DNA of 15,928 nt from assembly GCA_934725005.1 (NCBI GenBank), contig CAKVBE010000009.1, positions 1 through 15,928 on the forward strand, read 5' to 3'. Shown here one piece after another: positions 6,983-13,601 of the stretch (position 1 is the first letter of the stretch; every line of letters begins with the position of its first letter). Below the pieces are notes generated by a model that was given only the letters and a program-made list of their open reading frames with translations, was not told where the DNA came from and ran no database searches. Source of the stretch: an uncultured Rickettsiales bacterium (GTDB taxonomy: Bacteria > Pseudomonadota > Alphaproteobacteria > Rickettsiales > UBA1997). Made by a program: the position numbers and the translations under genes.

Positions 6983-7513
6983 TTAATTATCAACACATTT
7001 AAATATTTTGTTTAAAGTTTTATCTAAGTTATCGTAGTCGTATTCAATAACACAATCACTGTATTTTTTCAATCTACTATAATTAGTATAGTACCTCAAC
7101 AATTTACGCTCCCAATCATTGATATTGCCATTAGTCAAAAACCTTCTTTTTGTTATTTCGTCTCTATTTTTTAAAAATCTATCTCTAATTACATCAAATC
7201 TAGCATTTAAGTACACAATTTTTAATTTTTTGCCCTTTATATAGCTCACAAAATCATCATCCTGAAATACCGTTCCACCTCCCAAATCTAGGATTGTATT
7301 ACCGAGATTTACTTTATCAATTTTATTTTTTATCACTGACAACTTGATCTTTAGATATTTATCTTCATTATCAATTATATTTCTTACTTCCTTTGTAAAT
7401 ATATCGTCCAAATAAGAATCACAGTCAAAAACAACCATGTCATACTTTTTAGATATTAGCTTATTTATATAACTTTTTCCTCCACCTGGTGGTGAAAATA
7501 TAACAAAATTCAT
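6983..7513 (-). CDS. Shikimate-kinase-like P-loop kinase
   Basis: Small P-loop kinase of the shikimate kinase fold. Walker A is SPPGGGKSY (7-15). Asp30 and Asp32 sit in the FDCDSY position that binds magnesium and substrate, and LDLGGGTVF (76-84) matches the GGG substrate loop. A likely lid with arginines lies around 110-124. The FR..E substrate-binding motif of true AroK is not evident (residues 49-58 read NEDKYLKIKL). The enzyme may therefore phosphorylate something other than shikimate, so no aroK symbol is given. Length is normal at 176 residues. It lies in the HIT-nucleotidyltransferase-kinase-HAD cluster, 88 bases after the nucleotidyltransferase. Confidence 0.75.
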   Translation of the reverse strand: MNFVIFSPPGGGKSYINKLISKKYDMVVFDCDSYLDDIFTKEVRNIIDNEDKYLKIKLSVIKNKIDKVNLGNTILDLGGGTVFQDDDFVSYIKGKKLKIVYLNARFDVIRDRFLKNRDEITKRRFLTNGNINDWERKLLRYYTNYSRLKKYSDCVIEYDYDNLDKTLNKIFKCVDN

Positions 7514-7601
7514 TTTTTATAAAACACCTTTCTATTAAAAAAACATAATAAACAAATTGTAAACAAAAATACCAGTACATAATAATCGCAATATATCATA
7601 T

Positions 7602-8213
7602 TTATATTAATGTTGTACTCATTAGTAAATTCGTATTTGTAATACCGTATGCAATTGATTTTCTCATCAATTTTCTTGTTTCAAAAGAAAGATACCAACT
7701 TCTTCTTTCAATCAATCTCTTTGCTTCGTTAAAGTCAATTTTACTTGCAACCATTGTGTTATATATTTTTGTTGAAGATATATGGCCACCTTCTCTATTT
7801 TTTATTACGTACTCTTTTGTATTAAACTTCTTTATACAGTAATTTATTGAATTGATAAATTTTGAACCGTTTTGATCTTTATTTCTAACAATCAATTTAA
7901 TATCATTTTCACGCACAAAATCACCCAACATCTTGGAAACACTTCCATCAATAAATGTTATTTTATCTATCAAGTTAAGATTATTTAACGATAAATATTT
8001 GCTATAGTTATCCTGAATTATTCTACCTTTTGTCTTATAGACCTTTTTTTCATCCATGACCAGTGCATACAGTTTGACTTTCTCCACTGGACATTCCAAA
8101 ATCCTAGAAGCTGTAAATATACTCCTAATAACAAAGATCACATGTCCACGATGTACCCCATCAAATGAACCACTAATTAAAACGTTACACTTATCTACCA
8201 TACATATATCCAC
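7602..8213 (-). CDS. Cytidylyl/adenylyltransferase-like nucleotidyltransferase
   Basis: Member of the HxGH nucleotidyltransferase superfamily, which joins a nucleoside monophosphate to a phosphorylated substrate with release of pyrophosphate. The N-terminal signature SGSFDGVHRGHV holds His21 and His24. The C-terminal ISSTKI motif is at 145-150. The protein is 203 residues if started at GTG 8213, which directly follows the TAA of the HIT gene, or 199 from the ATG at 8201. The tail after about 170 is basic and helical. Relatives include PPAT, glycerol-3-phosphate cytidylyltransferase and HldE. The substrate is unknown. Its tight coupling to the HIT gene and its neighbour kinase and phosphatase suggests one pathway. 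Confidence 0.83.
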   Translation of the reverse strand: MDICMVDKCNVLISGSFDGVHRGHVIFVIRSIFTASRILECPVEKVKLYALVMDEKKVYKTKGRIIQDNYSKYLSLNNLNLIDKITFIDGSVSKMLGDFVRENDIKLIVRNKDQNGSKFINSINYCIKKFNTKEYVIKNREGGHISSTKIYNTMVASKIDFNEAKRLIERRSWYLSFETRKLMRKSIAYGITNTNLLMSTTLI

Positions 8214-8851
8214 TTAAATGAAGTCTAATAAACTATTTTTTGTGTTTCTTATCTTAATTTCGTCATTCATTTTTTCTTCATCTGTCATTTCTTTCCAATT
8301 ACCTATACCCTGCAAACCAAGTTTCAAAAAGAACTGCCTGTATATTATATCAAATTTTACCTTCTTTATATCATAACCATTAGTATTTAACAAAATTTTT
8401 TGTGAATCTTGTTCAAAATATAAATACTCCTTATGTACATCAAAAAAGTTACTCAAATCGCTAACATCTTTTGGATAACTAAACTCAAAATTCCACTTTT
8501 TTATAGCCGGAAATACCATATCATTAATAATATTAACATAGTTATAACTATCAGAACAAGATGGAATAAAATGACTATGATCATGAAAAACAGACTGGCC
8601 AAACACACCATGTTCCAAAACAAACGGCTTTGAGTATTTTTTTCTATAAACTTTATCAATCTGTCCTTCAATTCTTTATATTCCAATAACAATTTAGTAT
8701 CCATTTCACCAAAACATGAGTAGTGCTTTTTTGAAACTATCATACAATGGCCATCGGTTATGATACCCTTTCCAACTAGAATATAAAAATTACCAGCATC
8801 ACAAACATAATTCTTGTTTTTGCTAAAATCACAAAACAAACAGTTATTCAT
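8214..8851 (-). pseudogene. HIT-family hydrolase/transferase gene with one-base frameshift
   Basis: Two overlapping frames together make one HIT protein of about 212 residues. The first part (from ATG 8851) has CLFCDF and GKGIITDGHCMIVSKKHY. The second has LEHGVFGQS and the catalytic HDHSHFIP with all three histidines intact. The frames join if a single A is restored in the A7 run on the minus strand (plus 8637-8643), giving KKYSKPFVLEHG. As written, the first frame runs into a hydrophobic out-of-frame tail and stops near 8501. HIT proteins hydrolyse or transfer nucleoside phosphates such as AMP conjugates. Both halves look well conserved and the downstream genes are intact. A recent mutation, a homopolymer sequencing error, or slippage during transcription are all possible. 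Confidence 0.82.
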
Positions 8852-8883
8852 TCAAATACACATCATTATTTTCTTAATGCTTC

Positions 8884-8912
8884 AGTGTATCGCTAGTTGT
8901 TAAATTTTTCAA
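8884..8912 (-). promoter_or_regulatory. Candidate promoter of the HIT-HAD cluster
   Basis: On the minus strand TTGAAA (8912-8907), a 17-base spacer and TACACT (8889-8884). It lies about 33 bases upstream of the HIT ATG and is the best sigma70-like pair in the 200-base gap 8852-9051, where nothing else was recognised. Confidence 0.45.
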
Positions 8913-9051
8913 GCTTTTTAATTTATTCAACATTTCTATTTGTAACTATCGCCGTTTTTTATATTATTTTAATTACTTTACTAGTAGTATATAAATTTTT
9001 ATTCATTTTACGGATTTTAAATCAAACTTAGAATAAAAATCACTCAATTAA

Positions 9052-9345
9052 TCACACTTCTTTCAATGTAATTTTGTAATGATCTAGCAAGTCGATTAAC
9101 TGCGTTTTTGTTTTATTTTTAAAAAAATTTTCATTAAATAATCCTATACTTTGTGTATTCAATATCATTATTCTCTTTTGTATTAACTTCGTGTAGTATA
9201 AATAATCTTTGTTAGCGTTAATTATTCTTGTATTCCGCTTATATAATAAAACGGATATAAATAAGTCATCATGAATTGGAGCTAACTTCATGAATAACTC
9301 TTCATCAAAGATATTATTTTGCAAAATATATGAAGGGAATATGGT
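9052..9345 (-). pseudogene. 3' fragment of a glycosyltransferase gene
   Basis: The open frame encodes IFPSYI followed by FDEELFMKLAPIHDDLF and later LNTQSIGLFNENFFK and LIDLLDHYKI. I recognise this as the C-terminal part of a polysaccharide or lipooligosaccharide glycosyltransferase family in which 'eLFxKLaPtaDDiW' and a final 'N.D.qL..ll.hY' are typical; this is from memory. Only about 100 residues remain. There is no ATG; the frame opens after a stop at 9366-9364, inside repeat B copy 2, and the nearest start is TTG at 9324. The 5' two thirds are gone, replaced by repeat sequence at about 9347. A short expressed protein from the TTG is possible but unlikely to be active. Confidence 0.6.
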
Positions 9346-9346
9346 G

Positions 9347-9515
9347 CTTAAGGAGAGGAAGGATTAGTGATAGTTTTTCTTAATCATTTATAATAAAATA
9401 TTTATTTTTTATCAAATTTTGAACCTACACTAATAACCAATAATTTGGCTGATATTTGTAAATATCAGACAAACATACTTAGAAAACGATAGAATAGATG
9501 TATAAATGAGGTAAA
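9347..9515 (-). repeat. Repeat B, copy 2
   Basis: The core 9347-9430 is the close match of 637-722. Similarity continues through a palindrome at 9448-9467 (CTGATATTT and AAATATCAG) and a promoter-like pair at 9486-9515. The plus-strand eight-codon ORF is kept as GTG..MIVFLNHL with TAA stop at 9367-9393, preceded by GAGAGGAAGG. Copy 2 lies directly upstream of the glycosyltransferase fragment on the minus strand. Confidence 0.75.
9486..9515 (-). promoter_or_regulatory. Candidate promoter upstream of repeat B copy 2
   Basis: On the minus strand TTTACC (9515-9510), an 18-base spacer and TATCGT (9491-9486). It is weaker than its counterpart at 787-816, but the spacer and the distance to the B core (about 56 bases against 62) are alike. 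Confidence 0.3.
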
Positions 9516-9584
9516 CACCTCAATACGTCCGTACTTTGCTACAATATCAGCCGACAGCCTTATTAGTCTATTATTCTATACGTC

Positions 9585-9945
9585 AAGTTATTTGTTAAAA
9601 CAAACTTAATCATATTACTTAGATTAATTTCAAAAATTGCTCTAGTTGTACATCAATTAGGATGCTTACCCATGTTATTGCGTAAATAAAATTATCAATT
9701 TTAATATTATATTCAAAGAAAACACGATGAGTAAAATGTTCATTCTGTCCACAACCGCACTAAATTTAGTTCGACACATTCTGATGATTAAAAATGTCCT
9801 ATTTTAAGTCAAGCGGCACCTCACTTAACCTGCTTTCGTTTTGATTCACGCCGAACTTTTGGTGCAAATTATCGATTAATCAAATCAAATATCTTCGATT
9901 AAACACTTGTAGCTTAATATGATATGGTTAACAACAATGATTGTA
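9585..9945 (-). repeat. Degenerate repeat R, copy 2
   Basis: Counterpart of 205-610. It contains a frameshifted version of the signal-peptide-like ORF (9619-9743, with MNILLIVFS and, in another frame, NFIYAITW). It also holds a 26-codon coding trace at 9879-9799 reading LIDNLHQKFG and ending ESRLSEVPLDLK with stop. Copy 1 keeps HEKF, a stop, NELNLLLDLK and a stop at the same place. No family was recognised. In this copy R lies to the right of B; in copy 1 it lies to the left. Confidence 0.7.
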
Positions 9946-9959
9946 AATGATAAATTATA

Positions 9960-9991
9960 CAAACACCTTAATGGTAATCTTAAGGTGTTTG
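9960..9991 (+). terminator. Strong hairpin terminator, plus-strand T-run
   Basis: CAAACACCTTAA and TTAAGGTGTTTG form a perfect twelve-base stem with an eight-base loop. On the plus strand it is followed by CATTTTTTTG, a good intrinsic terminator. On the minus strand, where it would follow the gene ending at 10007, the tail is only TATAATTTATC. It may act in both directions. No plus-strand gene was found upstream. Confidence 0.75.
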
Positions 9992-10006
9992 CATTTTTTT
10001 GCAATA

Positions 10007-10393
10007 TCATTTGAAACTTGGTCTAAAATTTAACATAAAATCTACAACCTTATCAATTTGCTTTTTTGTGTATCTTCCATCTTCTTCCAAGCACTCACCA
10101 AGCATGCAAACAGCTTCTCTAAATGAGTCTGATCCATCTGGATACATTGATAAGAGAACTCTTTGAGCTAAATATATATCCTTTGGACTATTGTAATCAT
10201 ATAAATATAAACGATTACCATTATAAAAGCTAATTCTGATTATTTCTTCTGGAGTGACATTTTGTGCATCTTCAAATATATATTGTTGTCTGTTTAAATT
10301 TCTACTTGGTGTACAATAACCGCTGTTTAGAGTAAAGGTATTTAGCATAAAGGCAATTAAAATAGTGCCATAAACAAGTTTATTTTTTTTCAT
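10007..10393 (-). CDS. Exported protein of unknown function, 128 residues
   Basis: The start MKKNKLVYGTILIAFMLNTF is a clear signal peptide: basic residues then a hydrophobic core, with cleavage probably around residues 24-30. The mature part of about 100 residues is mostly polar, has two cysteines in MLGECLEE/AVCML, and shows no motif I recognise. The stop TGA is 15 bases from a strong hairpin (9960-9991). Upstream at 10427-10456 is the conserved 30-base core shared with repeat R, containing TTGACTTAAAATAAAA, which may serve as promoter or operator. No clear -10 follows it. GAAGGAG lies 32 bases upstream of the ATG, too far to be the ribosome site. It sits among decayed repeats and is the only intact gene there. 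Confidence 0.75.
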   Translation of the reverse strand: MKKNKLVYGTILIAFMLNTFTLNSGYCTPSRNLNRQQYIFEDAQNVTPEEIIRISFYNGNRLYLYDYNSPKDIYLAQRVLLSMYPDGSDSFREAVCMLGECLEEDGRYTKKQIDKVVDFMLNFRPSFK

Positions 10394-10424
10394 AAATTTT
10401 AGTTAAATGTAATTTGCTCCTTCA

Positions 10425-10456
10425 ACTAAAAATATTTTATTTTAAGTCAAGTAATA
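10425..10456 (-). repeat. R-core, third copy
   Basis: Thirty bases (10427-10456) match 427-456 with one substitution and are similar to 9789-9813. It can be read two ways on the minus strand: as the end of a lost gene (LLDLK then TAA), or as a -35-like TTGACT with a conserved AT-rich spacer upstream of the exported protein gene. Confidence 0.6.
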
Positions 10457-10861
10457 TTTATTTATTTATTTGTATTTGTCTTGATTTGTTACCGATTTTT
10501 TCTAAATCCTTCCAATCAAGAAATGAAAAGATTTTAATAATAGTTTTTGATAAGATAATGTTATAAATTTTGAACTAAATAGTATTATTAAAGAATAAAT
10601 GACAGCTATTATTTTAAAAATTATTAAAATGATAGTTAAATCTTGTTGTATAAAATCGAATTATTTTATTTAATTAAATTTTGAATAGACACTAGTGATG
10701 ATATATGTGAGATATTTGAACTGATAATCTTGTGTAATTATTATATATTTGAATCTATATAAACAATTTTGAATAATCGAGTCAATGCAAGTATTGACTC
10801 GTATTATTTTAAAATTAAATGTGATATTGATAATGTGTGTTTGATAAATTTTACTGTTATT
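10457..10861. other. Gene-free AT-rich stretch
   Basis: No ORF of note on either strand. It holds a diverged copy of repeat B (10627-10697), a candidate minus-strand promoter at 10756-10785 (TTGACT, 18 bases, TATATA) and a strong hairpin at 10778-10801. B copy 3 keeps AATGATAGTT at one end and TTTTGAATAGACAC at the other, with a weak middle. Its distance to the promoter, about 59 bases, fits the other two copies. It lacks the mini-ORF. Confidence 0.45.
10778..10801. terminator. Hairpin after the DUF1846 gene
   Basis: CGAGTCAAT and ATTGACTCG pair perfectly around GCAAGT. AATAAT and ATTATT can extend the stem past a one-base bulge. It lies about 60 bases beyond the stop of the DUF1846 gene on the minus strand. 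The T-run is poor on both sides. The minus-strand TTGACT of the candidate promoter at 10756-10785 is inside the stem. Confidence 0.5.
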
Positions 10862-11869
10862 TTAGTTTTTTTCATTCATAATAAATTCAACTATTTTTCT
10901 TGTTCTATCCATACAAGTACTGTTTTCTTTTCCGCTTAAATATTTATCTTTATATTTTAAAAAGCGTCTGAATACCTCTAACGATGCAGCTTCTCTTACT
11001 AATTTATCATTAACTATTCCTGTCTTTATGAAATTTATTCCCATGTCTGTTGGTGAATCTATTTTTCTAAGAATACTTCCTTCTTTTTTAAATCTATTAG
11101 CAACAAGTTTTAGTAATTCAAAATTGTCCATGTCTCTATTATACGAGATTGAACCACTTTTATATTTATCTTCTAGTACTTTATCATTTAAATCTGCAGT
11201 TGCGGCAGCATATGCTAAATTTACTGGATGATTGATGTCTAGATCATGTACTGGAAAACTTTCATACTTTATATATTGTGGTACCTCGCCATTTTTCATT
11301 TCATTATACAGTTGTGATAGACAGAATGCAAATTTTCCGCTTCCACCGCCAGGACCGGTAACAACTATATGCTTTTTATCTATCTTTAGAAGAGCTTGTT
11401 TGTCAAATTCATTTAAAAATTCATCGCATAATGAGTAGTGATTGATATAGTTTAAATAAAATACATTTTTACCTAATTTTTTAATTTCTTCAATAAAATC
11501 GTCTAAAACTTTTGAATGTTCTTTAAATTTTGATATTACTATGTTATTAACTTCTACATCGAATTTTTTAAATTCATTTATTAGTCTGAAAGTTTCTTCG
11601 ATATATGTTGTTGAAAAATCATCTCTGATTTTCGCATTAACTATATTTTCGGCTGAAATTGTGTAAATCAATTCAAAATTATTGTTAAACAACTCTTTTA
11701 TAAAATTTATTTTTTGATTTTCGTCATAACCTGGTAAAACTCTAGCAGCATGTCTATCTTGTATTAATTTTCCCCCAACTTCAACGTATAATTTTGTGCA
11801 ATTATCTATTTTTTCAATAAATGCTTGTTTTTGTGCTTCTATGTATTTTTTGTTATCAAATGCGTTCAT
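10862..11869 (-). CDS. DUF1846/UPF0371 family protein, N-terminal domain only
   Basis: Clear member of the UPF0371/DUF1846 family of unknown function. Landmarks are FDNKKYIEAQ, LYVEVGGKLIQDRHAARVLPG (25-45 region), the glycine-rich GPGGGSGK (172-179) that resembles a phosphate-binding loop, KYESFPVHDL, HPVNLAYAAATADLND (214-229), SYNRDMDNF and SPTDMGINF (272-280). Known family members are about 500 residues with a second C-terminal domain. This one stops at 335, near the domain boundary, with an ordinary-looking helical end. The sequence past the stop shows no trace of the missing domain. Truncation may be old and functional, or the gene may be decaying. The family is common in anaerobes and Firmicutes, so transfer is possible. 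It stands alone, with a hairpin on each side. Confidence 0.88.
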   Translation of the reverse strand: MNAFDNKKYIEAQKQAFIEKIDNCTKLYVEVGGKLIQDRHAARVLPGYDENQKINFIKELFNNNFELIYTISAENIVNAKIRDDFSTTYIEETFRLINEFKKFDVEVNNIVISKFKEHSKVLDDFIEEIKKLGKNVFYLNYINHYSLCDEFLNEFDKQALLKIDKKHIVVTGPGGGSGKFAFCLSQLYNEMKNGEVPQYIKYESFPVHDLDINHPVNLAYAAATADLNDKVLEDKYKSGSISYNRDMDNFELLKLVANRFKKEGSILRKIDSPTDMGINFIKTGIVNDKLVREAASLEVFRRFLKYKDKYLSGKENSTCMDRTRKIVEFIMNEKN

Positions 11870-11969
11870 TTTTTAAAAAATAATCAACCGATGGTGCAAT
11901 AATTTAATATTTTTAATAAAAATCAATATTATTTTAAGGTTGTTTATTAAAATTGATACAAAACAGTAT

Positions 11970-11992
11970 GCTGGTTTTTTATTAAAACCAGC
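11970..11992 (-). terminator. Hairpin downstream of the repeat-protein gene
   Basis: GCTGGTTTT and AAAACCAGC form a perfect nine-base stem with loop TTATT. It lies about 50 bases after the stop of the 465-residue gene on the minus strand. The following ATACTGTTTTG is a weak T-run. The rest of the 11870-12042 gap is AT-rich with no ORF. Confidence 0.55.
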
Positions 11993-12042
11993 GACAGATG
12001 TTATGGATATAAATTGTTTTACATTAATGTTCAATTCTTTAC

Positions 12043-13440
12043 TTAATTAAAAAGTCTTCTAAACCAACCTTTTGATTTTGTTTTTTTTGTTCGTTTTTCT
12101 ATTTCATTATCTGCATCGTTTAGTTGCTGACTTAGTTCTTCGGAAGCTTTTTTATCTATTTTTCTTTCATGCTGGCCGTATTTTAGATCATGTTTAGGTG
12201 TTTCTCTTAATATTTTATTGCTGTTATGAAATTTTTTATCTCTAACTATGCTCTTTTTTGCTTTATCAGTTTCAACTTTTAATTCATCGTCTATGATTGT
12301 TGTTTCTATATTTGTATTACTATGAATGTAATGAACTTCATCATCATATTCATTTTCTTCATGACAGAGATCATGTAACAATTTTCCGATCATTTTATTG
12401 CATACATTGTATGGTTGTTGACTTGACTCTTCGGAAGCTTTTTTATCTATTTCTCTTTCATATTGATCATGTTCTAAACTATGTTTGGATATTTTATCAG
12501 ATATAGACATTTCTTCGAATACTTCATCGTCATCATAATATTCTTCGTCTCTAGCTATGTCTTTTACTTTTTCGATTCTGCTATTCGCATTGTCCAGTTG
12601 TCGACTTAATCCTTCGGAAGCTTTTTTACCTATTTTTCTTTCATATTGTTTGCATTCTAAATTACATTTAGATACCACTTTGAATATTTTACCACCGTCA
12701 TAAAATTTTTGATCTTCAATTATGTCTCTTGCTAATTTTTCGGTTTCATCTTCTAATTTATTGTCTATGGTTGCTATTATTGTTCCTATATTTGTATTGC
12801 TATGAGTGTAGCAGATCTTATTTTCATATTCATTTTCTTTTATTTTACAATAACCAGCATTTTTTTGTTTTTTTGTCTCATCTGGTGTTTTTACTGTATC
12901 TCTTGAACTTTTGTAATTAATTTTCATAGCATTTACACTTTCGTATAAATAATCTTTGTATGCTTTTATATTACCGTTACTTCCGTTTAATTTTACAATA
13001 AGGTCTTCAATTTTTTCCATAGAATTCCTGAAGTTTTCAAAACGATATCTATGCCCTATCTTTTTTGCAATACAGAAGTTAAATTTTTTTCCTTTAAAAA
13101 AGAGACTAATTTTTTGATAAATTTCAACAAGGCTTCCAGAAATTTTTTTAAAATCAATTTCATTATTCTCACAACCATAAGTCATTTGTGACACATTTAA
13201 AATTCTTAAAACTTTCGAATATTCTTCAATCGTAACGATCTTTTTTGAAAGCAGGTTATTCACATTTTTTGTAATATAATCAGCTATCTTTATAAAATCT
13301 TCAATGAATTCTATAAAATTTTCTTCACTGTCAAAATTTATACTATCTATTTTTTTGCATTTTTCGTAACTATCATCTGCTCTTCTACCAAGAACAATTT
13401 CTAGTATATTGACATTATTTAATTCACGTAATTTTTCCAT
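12043..13440 (-). CDS. Repeat-containing protein, candidate effector, 465 residues
   Basis: No family recognised. Residues 1-195 are a lysine/asparagine-rich, probably helical unique domain. From about 210 the protein carries repeats. QYERKIGKKASEGLSRQL at 265-282 recurs as QYEREIDKKASEESSQQP (326-343) and QHERKIDKKASEELSQQL (423-440). HSNTNI occurs at 213 and 373, each starting a longer unit of about 80 residues. The repeats are very charged and likely coiled-coil. There is no signal peptide or membrane segment. The C-terminus KRTKKTKSKGWFRRLFN is strongly basic with a short amphipathic end, as seen in some type IV secretion substrates or membrane-tethering tails. The gene has the best promoter of any protein gene here. 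An effector or structural role is inference. Confidence 0.7.
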   Translation of the reverse strand: MEKLRELNNVNILEIVLGRRADDSYEKCKKIDSINFDSEENFIEFIEDFIKIADYITKNVNNLLSKKIVTIEEYSKVLRILNVSQMTYGCENNEIDFKKISGSLVEIYQKISLFFKGKKFNFCIAKKIGHRYRFENFRNSMEKIEDLIVKLNGSNGNIKAYKDYLYESVNAMKINYKSSRDTVKTPDETKKQKNAGYCKIKENEYENKICYTHSNTNIGTIIATIDNKLEDETEKLARDIIEDQKFYDGGKIFKVVSKCNLECKQYERKIGKKASEGLSRQLDNANSRIEKVKDIARDEEYYDDDEVFEEMSISDKISKHSLEHDQYEREIDKKASEESSQQPYNVCNKMIGKLLHDLCHEENEYDDEVHYIHSNTNIETTIIDDELKVETDKAKKSIVRDKKFHNSNKILRETPKHDLKYGQHERKIDKKASEELSQQLNDADNEIEKRTKKTKSKGWFRRLFN

Positions 13441-13476
13441 TATAACTTATTCCATAATTATTAGTGATGATTCATA

Positions 13477-13505
13477 ATTATATCAGATGTTATGATTTTA
13501 GTCAA
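13477..13505 (-). promoter_or_regulatory. Strong promoter of the repeat-protein gene
   Basis: On the minus strand TTGACT (13505-13500), a 17-base spacer and perfect TATAAT (13482-13477), 37 bases before the ATG at 13440. Eleven of twelve positions fit the sigma70 consensus. Confidence 0.75.
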
Positions 13506-13601
13506 CATATTTTTTAATAAATTTTCATTTAATTATTTTTTTGTGTTAAAATAAATACATATTGAAAAAGAAAAAGAATATTACATTATCTTTATCTATG
13601 A

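Noticed and set aside
6983..7513. Naming the kinase aroK
   Set aside because: The FR..E substrate motif is not evident and the neighbours are not aromatic-pathway genes.
8433..8633. Plus-strand open frame opposite the HIT gene
   Set aside because: It overlaps the conserved HIT motifs on the other strand and has no family signature.
9813..9870. Less AT-rich patch that could be a tRNA or structured RNA
   Set aside because: No cloverleaf can be drawn; it aligns with coding traces of repeat R instead.
12139..12645. Near-identical 30-base segments at about 12139, 12441 and 12615, at first sight like a CRISPR or direct repeat
   Set aside because: They encode the KKASE units of the 465-residue protein, are unevenly spaced (about 302 and 174 bases) and lie in one open frame.
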